Source of the DNA: an uncultured Veillonellaceae bacterium
GTDB taxonomy: Bacteria; Bacillota; Negativicutes; Veillonellales; Negativicoccaceae
NCBI GenBank assembly: GCA_947254705.1
Contig: CAMYCX010000021.1
Location: 1 to 17,856, forward strand
Direction: 5' to 3'
Length of the DNA stretch: 17,856 nt
Part shown: piece by piece, positions 14,784 to 17,856 of the stretch
Layout of the letters: every line of letters begins with the position of its first letter
Position numbering within the stretch: position 1 is the stretch's first letter
Translations under genes and position numbers: made by a program
The notes under the pieces: generated by a model
Databases searched by the model: none
Told to the model about the DNA's origin: nothing
The model's input: only the letters and a program-made list of their open reading frames with translations

Positions 14784-15908
14784 ATGAAGAAACAACAATG
14801 GAAAAGTATTGCAATTACAGTAGCCGTTGCTTGTATTGCGGTTTTAACAATAGTGTCTTCCACTTTATACTTGTTGTTTGGAAGTCTTGACAACGGTTGG
14901 AAGATGGCTCGTTCATTGTACCTGGTCCGTACACAATATGTTCATCGGTTGGACAGTAATCGAATGATGGAAGGCATGCTGAGCGGTTTGCTTAAAAGTA
15001 CCGATGATGTATATTCTGAGTATTTGTCGCAAGAGTCATATCGGCGCTTGCAGGAGGCTATTGAAGGCACACATGTCGGTGTTGGCTTGCTGTTATCGCA
15101 AAAAGATAGTCTAATATATGTGCAAGAAGTAATTCCGGGGGGAAACGCTGAAAAGGCTGGTGTGATTTCTATAGGCGATCGAATTGATCAAGTTGACGGG
15201 AAAACGGTTGCCGACATGGATTTGACAGAAGTAGTAAAACGGATATCAGGGCAAGAAGGAACACAGGTAACGTTAAATTTATGTCGAACTAATGGTGAAT
15301 CGTATTCACAGGTGTTGGTACGCGGACACTTTATCGTGCCTACTGTCTCGAGCCGTCTTTTAAAAGATAGTATTGCGTATGTAAGAATCCGCAGTTTTAC
15401 GGAAGAAACACCGATGGAATTTCGTAAGGAGTTTGAACAACTTCGGTTCCATGGCATGAGAAAATTAATTATTGACTTGCGCAACAATCCCGGAGGATCT
15501 CTTCACGCAGTTACAGAAGTGGGGAAACAGCTGCTGCCACAAGGGATATTTGTGACGATTATCTCTCGCAACGGGGATAAAGATGTCATCCGGCTTCCCG
15601 GCGCACCTGACGCTGTTCCTTTAGTGATATTGATTAACCGGAACAGTGCCAGTGCCAGTGAAATTTTGGCATCAGCGGTGCAGGATTTAGAAGCTGGTAA
15701 AATTGTTGGCGAGAAAAGCTACGGTAAGGGAACGGTACAAGGCGTATTTTCTTTATCTGCTCATGATGGCATACGCTTGACAGTGGCAGAGTACTTCAGC
15801 CCCAAGGGGCACAGTATCAATGGAAGAGGCGTAATTCCTGATATTTACTTGGACAATGCAGTAGCTACGGAAGATCAATGGTTGGAAGCTGCGATGCAGA
15901 CACTTTAA
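14784..15908 (+). CDS. S41 C-terminal processing protease (CtpA/Prc type)
   Basis: A 374-residue periplasmic serine protease anchored by an N-terminal helix (about 8-32). A PDZ domain spans about 93-180, with G-V-G-L-L-L and the P-G-G-N-A-E-K-A-G-V-I-S-I-G-D-R-I motif. The protease core follows, with I-D-L-R-N-N-P-G-G-S-L and the catalytic dyad Ser290 (middle Ser of S-A-S-A-S-E) and Lys315 (Y-G-K-G-T-V-Q), 25 residues apart as in Prc. It is therefore predicted active, cutting C termini of envelope proteins. In several bacteria such enzymes control peptidoglycan hydrolases, which fits the neighbour M23 gene. A GTG at 14778 directly after the previous stop would add two residues; neither start has a strong ribosome binding site, so coupling to the M23 gene is likely. 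Confidence 0.93.
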   Translation: MKKQQWKSIAITVAVACIAVLTIVSSTLYLLFGSLDNGWKMARSLYLVRTQYVHRLDSNRMMEGMLSGLLKSTDDVYSEYLSQESYRRLQEAIEGTHVGVGLLLSQKDSLIYVQEVIPGGNAEKAGVISIGDRIDQVDGKTVADMDLTEVVKRISGQEGTQVTLNLCRTNGESYSQVLVRGHFIVPTVSSRLLKDSIAYVRIRSFTEETPMEFRKEFEQLRFHGMRKLIIDLRNNPGGSLHAVTEVGKQLLPQGIFVTIISRNGDKDVIRLPGAPDAVPLVILINRNSASASEILASAVQDLEAGKIVGEKSYGKGTVQGVFSLSAHDGIRLTVAEYFSPKGHSINGRGVIPDIYLDNAVATEDQWLEAAMQTL

Positions 15909-15909
15909 T

Positions 15910-15949
15910 AATACGGGCAAGGCATTGGCTTTGCCCGTATTTTATTTGA
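15910..15949 (+). terminator. Rho-independent terminator closing the secA operon
   Basis: AATACGGGCAA (15910-15920) and TTGCCCGTATT (15931-15941) form a perfect 11-pair stem with a ten-base loop, followed by a T-rich tract. It starts just after the protease stop codon and is the first terminator seen since the hpf one. Confidence 0.95.
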
Positions 15950-15974
15950 TTTTTTACTGTATTCAAGGTAACAT
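15946..15974 (+). promoter_or_regulatory. Candidate promoter for obgE
   Basis: TTGATT (15946-15951) and TAACAT (15969-15974) with a 17-base spacer. The -10 match is weak, but a promoter is needed here after the terminator, and the region up to 16000 is AT-rich with other possible -10 boxes. Confidence 0.35.
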
Positions 15975-16048
15975 AATAAGTACTATAAGGTATTTAAATC
16001 GTGGTGCTTTGAGTGAAAATCAGTTGGTATGGTAGGAAAGGATAAAAT

Positions 16049-17329
16049 ATGTTTATTGATAAAGCACGAATACTGATTGCTTCCGGAGACGGAGGCAACG
16101 GTATGAGTAGTTTTAGAAGGGAAAAATATGTGCCGCGTGGAGGACCGAGCGGTGGGGATGGAGGAAAAGGCGGCGATGTAATTCTAGAAGCAACGTCCCA
16201 AGTTAATACGCTTGTTGATTTTCGTTATCGACGTGTATTTCGTGCAGATCGTGGCGAACATGGTAAGTCTTCGAACAAATTTGGTAAAAATGCAGAAGAT
16301 TTAATCATTCAAGTTCCTTGTGGAACTATGGTCATGACAGATGATGGAAAAACAGTATTGGCGGATTTGCTTCATCACGGCCAGCGATATATTGTGGCCA
16401 AGGGAGGGCGTGGAGGACGCGGAAATGCGAAATTTAGCACCAGCGCAAATCGAGCGCCAACATTTGCAGAAAATGGAGAACCAGGAGAAGAGATGTGGCT
16501 TCGCTTGGAACTAAAAGTCTTAGCGGATGTGGGGTTAATCGGATATCCTAGCGTGGGGAAGTCCAGCTTGATTCGCAAGGTGTCTGGTGCTAAGCCGGAA
16601 GTTGCTGCTTACCACTTTACGACATTGAATCCGGTTTTGGGTGTGGTACGATTACACGGCGAAGATGAATTTATAATGGCCGATATCCCGGGGTTGATTG
16701 AGGGGGCAAGTCAAGGCGTCGGACTTGGACATAATTTTTTACGCCATATTGAACGGACGAAAATTTTAGTACATGTTGTTGATGTGGCGGGTACAGAAGG
16801 GCGTAATCCGGTAGATGATGTGGGTGTGATTAATACAGAGTTGGCCTTGTATAGCGATCTGTTGCCTCGAAAAAAGCAATTAATTGCAGCTAATAAGATT
16901 GATTTATTATTAGACACTACCACATTGGAAGATTTTATTGCGAAAATGAGACAACAGGGATTGACCGTTTATCCGATTTCTACGCAGACAGGAGAAGGTA
17001 TTTCTGACTTGCTGGAGGCGATATGGAAAGAGTTGGTAAACATCCAGCCGTCTGAAAGCCCCACAGAAACGGCATCGGATGCGATTGTTTATGAGGATGT
17101 ACCGACTCCTGACTTCTTGGTCACGCGTGGAGACGATGCTGCTTTTGTAATCAGTGGACCACGCATAGAAAAATTGGTAGCCATGACGCAATTTGATGAC
17201 GAACAGTCCTTGTTGCGGTTTCAGAAAATTTGGCGACACATGGAGTTAGATCAATTATTGCGAGAGTACGGTATTAAAGAAGGTGACACGGTCCGTATTG
17301 CTGGCATTGAATTTGAATATAAGGAATAA
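16049..17329 (+). CDS. obgE: Obg-family GTPase ObgE/CgtA
   Basis: Full-length Obg (426 aa), an essential GTPase linked to late 50S ribosome assembly and stress signalling. The glycine-rich Obg fold is residues 1-158, with G-G-P-S-G-G-D-G-G-K-G-G-D (31-43). The G domain has G1 G-Y-P-S-V-G-K-S (165-172), G2 T-T after H-F (191-192), G3 D-I-P-G (212-215), G4 N-K-I-D (282-285) and G5 near S-T-Q-T-G (311-315). The Gram-positive-type OCT domain fills about 345-426, ending T-V-R-I-A-G-I-E-F-E-Y. AGGAAAGGA precedes the ATG by a normal distance. yhbY follows two bases after the stop, so the two ribosome-assembly genes form one unit. Confidence 0.97.
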   Translation: MFIDKARILIASGDGGNGMSSFRREKYVPRGGPSGGDGGKGGDVILEATSQVNTLVDFRYRRVFRADRGEHGKSSNKFGKNAEDLIIQVPCGTMVMTDDGKTVLADLLHHGQRYIVAKGGRGGRGNAKFSTSANRAPTFAENGEPGEEMWLRLELKVLADVGLIGYPSVGKSSLIRKVSGAKPEVAAYHFTTLNPVLGVVRLHGEDEFIMADIPGLIEGASQGVGLGHNFLRHIERTKILVHVVDVAGTEGRNPVDDVGVINTELALYSDLLPRKKQLIAANKIDLLLDTTTLEDFIAKMRQQGLTVYPISTQTGEGISDLLEAIWKELVNIQPSESPTETASDAIVYEDVPTPDFLVTRGDDAAFVISGPRIEKLVAMTQFDDEQSLLRFQKIWRHMELDQLLREYGIKEGDTVRIAGIEFEYKE

Positions 17330-17331
17330 TT

Positions 17332-17625
17332 ATGCTGACTACGAAACAGAAAAAATTTTTAAAATCACAGGCTGCAGCACTGGATCCGGTGGTACAAATA
17401 GGAAAAAACGGACTTGATAATCCTGTCATTGACAGCGTAAGAAAAGTACTGACAAAACGAGAACTAATCAAGATCAGAACACATGTAAACAGTCCGCTTG
17501 AATCGGATGAGGTGATGGCAAATTTGGCATGCATGTTAGGTGCAGAAGTGGTTCAATTGATTGGTCATACCGGCATTTTGTTTAAGCAAAAGGAAAAAAA
17601 CTCTGCGTATGATTTGCCGCGTTGA
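17332..17625 (+). CDS. yhbY: Ribosome assembly RNA-binding protein YhbY
   Basis: A 97-residue single CRM-domain protein of the YhbY family, which binds pre-50S ribosomal particles. Features are the opening L-T-x-K-Q-K-K-F-L-K, the L-D-P-V-V-Q-I-G-K-N-G-L block containing the family G-K-N-G turn (24-27), K-R-E-L-I-K-I-R (42-49), and a closing G-A-E-V-V-Q-L-I-G-H-T-G-I-L-F with conserved G-H-T-G. AAGGA (17321-17325) lies inside the end of obgE, six bases before this ATG. Length and layout are normal. The close link with obgE is common in Firmicutes. Confidence 0.95.
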   Translation: MLTTKQKKFLKSQAAALDPVVQIGKNGLDNPVIDSVRKVLTKRELIKIRTHVNSPLESDEVMANLACMLGAEVVQLIGHTGILFKQKEKNSAYDLPR

Positions 17626-17639
17626 TTATCGCCCATGCA

Positions 17640-17667
17640 TTGGCATAATGTGTGGGGCAAATATTTT
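17640..17667 (+). promoter_or_regulatory. Weak promoter candidate after yhbY
   Basis: TTGGCA (17640-17645) and TATTTT (17662-17667), 16 bases apart, lie in the gap before the last open frame. An interrupted inverted repeat GCCC...GGGC (about 17631-17658) overlaps it; it has no clean T tract and is not called a terminator. Low confidence. Confidence 0.25.
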
Positions 17668-17695
17668 ACACATTTGATAGTATCTGGTGTTCATT

Positions 17696-17812
17696 ATGAA
17701 ACAAAAATGGGCGGCATTTAGAGCCTATTATCATTCACCTAAGGGACAGTATGAATGGCGTAGTTATCAACAAGCGATACTGTTGTTTATTGTCATTTGT
17801 ATACTATTATGG
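17696..17812 (+). CDS. Unrecognised membrane protein, first 39 codons, cut by contig end
   Basis: An open frame starts at ATG 17696 and has 39 genuine codons before the adapter begins. The start is polar and aromatic (K-Q-K-W-A-A-F-R-A-Y-Y-H-S-P-K-G), followed by a hydrophobic stretch A-I-L-L-F-I-V-I-C-I-L-L-W from residue 27, so a membrane segment or signal anchor is likely. There is no good ribosome binding site; a GTG at 17687 is an alternative start in the same frame. The frame stays open to 17856, but residues after Trp39 are translated adapter, not protein. I do not recognise the family, and too little remains to assign one. Confidence 0.45.
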
Positions 17813-17856
17813 CTGTCTCTTATACACATCTCCGAGCCCACGAGACCGTTATTCTA
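17813..17856. other. Illumina Nextera adapter plus probable index sequence (not genomic)
   Basis: Bases 17813-17831 are exactly the Nextera/Tn5 mosaic end CTGTCTCTTATACACATCT. Bases 17832-17846 (CCGAGCCCACGAGAC) complete the Nextera i7-side adapter. The last ten bases sit where the i7 index would be. This is library sequence carried into the assembly by read-through, and it marks the contig edge. Confidence 0.98.

Noticed and set aside
15645..15660. AGTGCC hexamer repeated in tandem in the protease gene.
   Set aside because: It encodes the conserved S-A-S-A-S active-site motif, so the repeat is explained by the protein.
17631..17658. Possible terminator after yhbY.
   Set aside because: The GCCC/GGGC stem is short with an interrupted interior and no T tract follows, so I do not call it.
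1..17812. Prophage, transposon, CRISPR, toxin-antitoxin or other mobile or defence system.
   Set aside because: Every gene is a recognised core-type gene or a family member in a tight + strand operon; no integrases, transposases, direct-repeat arrays or tRNA-linked insertion sites were seen.

Overview
The window is a stretch of bacterial chromosome, all genes on the + strand, that looks like a Firmicute of the class Negativicutes (Veillonella/Dialister/Megasphaera-type). This rests on moderately AT-rich sequence, strong GGAGG-type ribosome binding sites, and the order secA - prfB - DUF2993 - DUF5693 - csaB - split transketolase - ftsEX - M23 hydrolase - S41 protease - obgE - yhbY. The assignment is an inference from gene order and protein character, not from a database search. 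Almost everything is core genome; I see no prophage, transposon, CRISPR array, rRNA or tRNA.

Layout. (1) 1-1806: the 3' end of a polar amino acid binding protein, then, after a terminator and a new near-consensus promoter, the permease and ATPase of the same ABC importer. The promoter spacer holds an ARG-box-like palindrome, so an arginine-type importer is plausible. (2) 1807-2793: a monocistronic cold-shock protein gene with its own promoter and terminator, then long-form ribosome hibernation factor hpf with its own terminator. (3) 2792-15949: one unbroken, tightly packed run from a strong promoter to a single strong terminator: secA, prfB (with a programmed +1 frameshift), DUF2993, DUF5693, csaB, transketolase N and C halves, ftsE, ftsX, a coiled-coil M23 endopeptidase and an S41 C-terminal processing protease. 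Most junctions overlap or nearly touch. (4) 15950-17812: obgE and yhbY, followed by the first 39 codons of an unrecognised membrane protein.

How the genes fit together. The long run links protein export (SecA), UGA/UAA termination (RF2), envelope functions (DUF2993 and DUF5693 membrane proteins, CsaB pyruvylation of a cell-wall polymer) and division (FtsEX driving a periplasmic peptidoglycan hydrolase, with a periplasmic protease next to it). The transketolase is the metabolic outlier inside it. The csp, hpf, obgE and yhbY genes are ribosome and stress functions.

The last 44 bases are not genomic. Bases 17813-17846 are an Illumina Nextera transposase adapter and 17847-17856 look like index sequence, so the contig really ends at 17812 and the open frame crossing that point is chimeric. 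I found no clearly new system. The best candidates for under-described biology are the overlapping DUF2993-DUF5693-csaB unit and the FtsEX-M23-S41 cluster fused into the secA operon.
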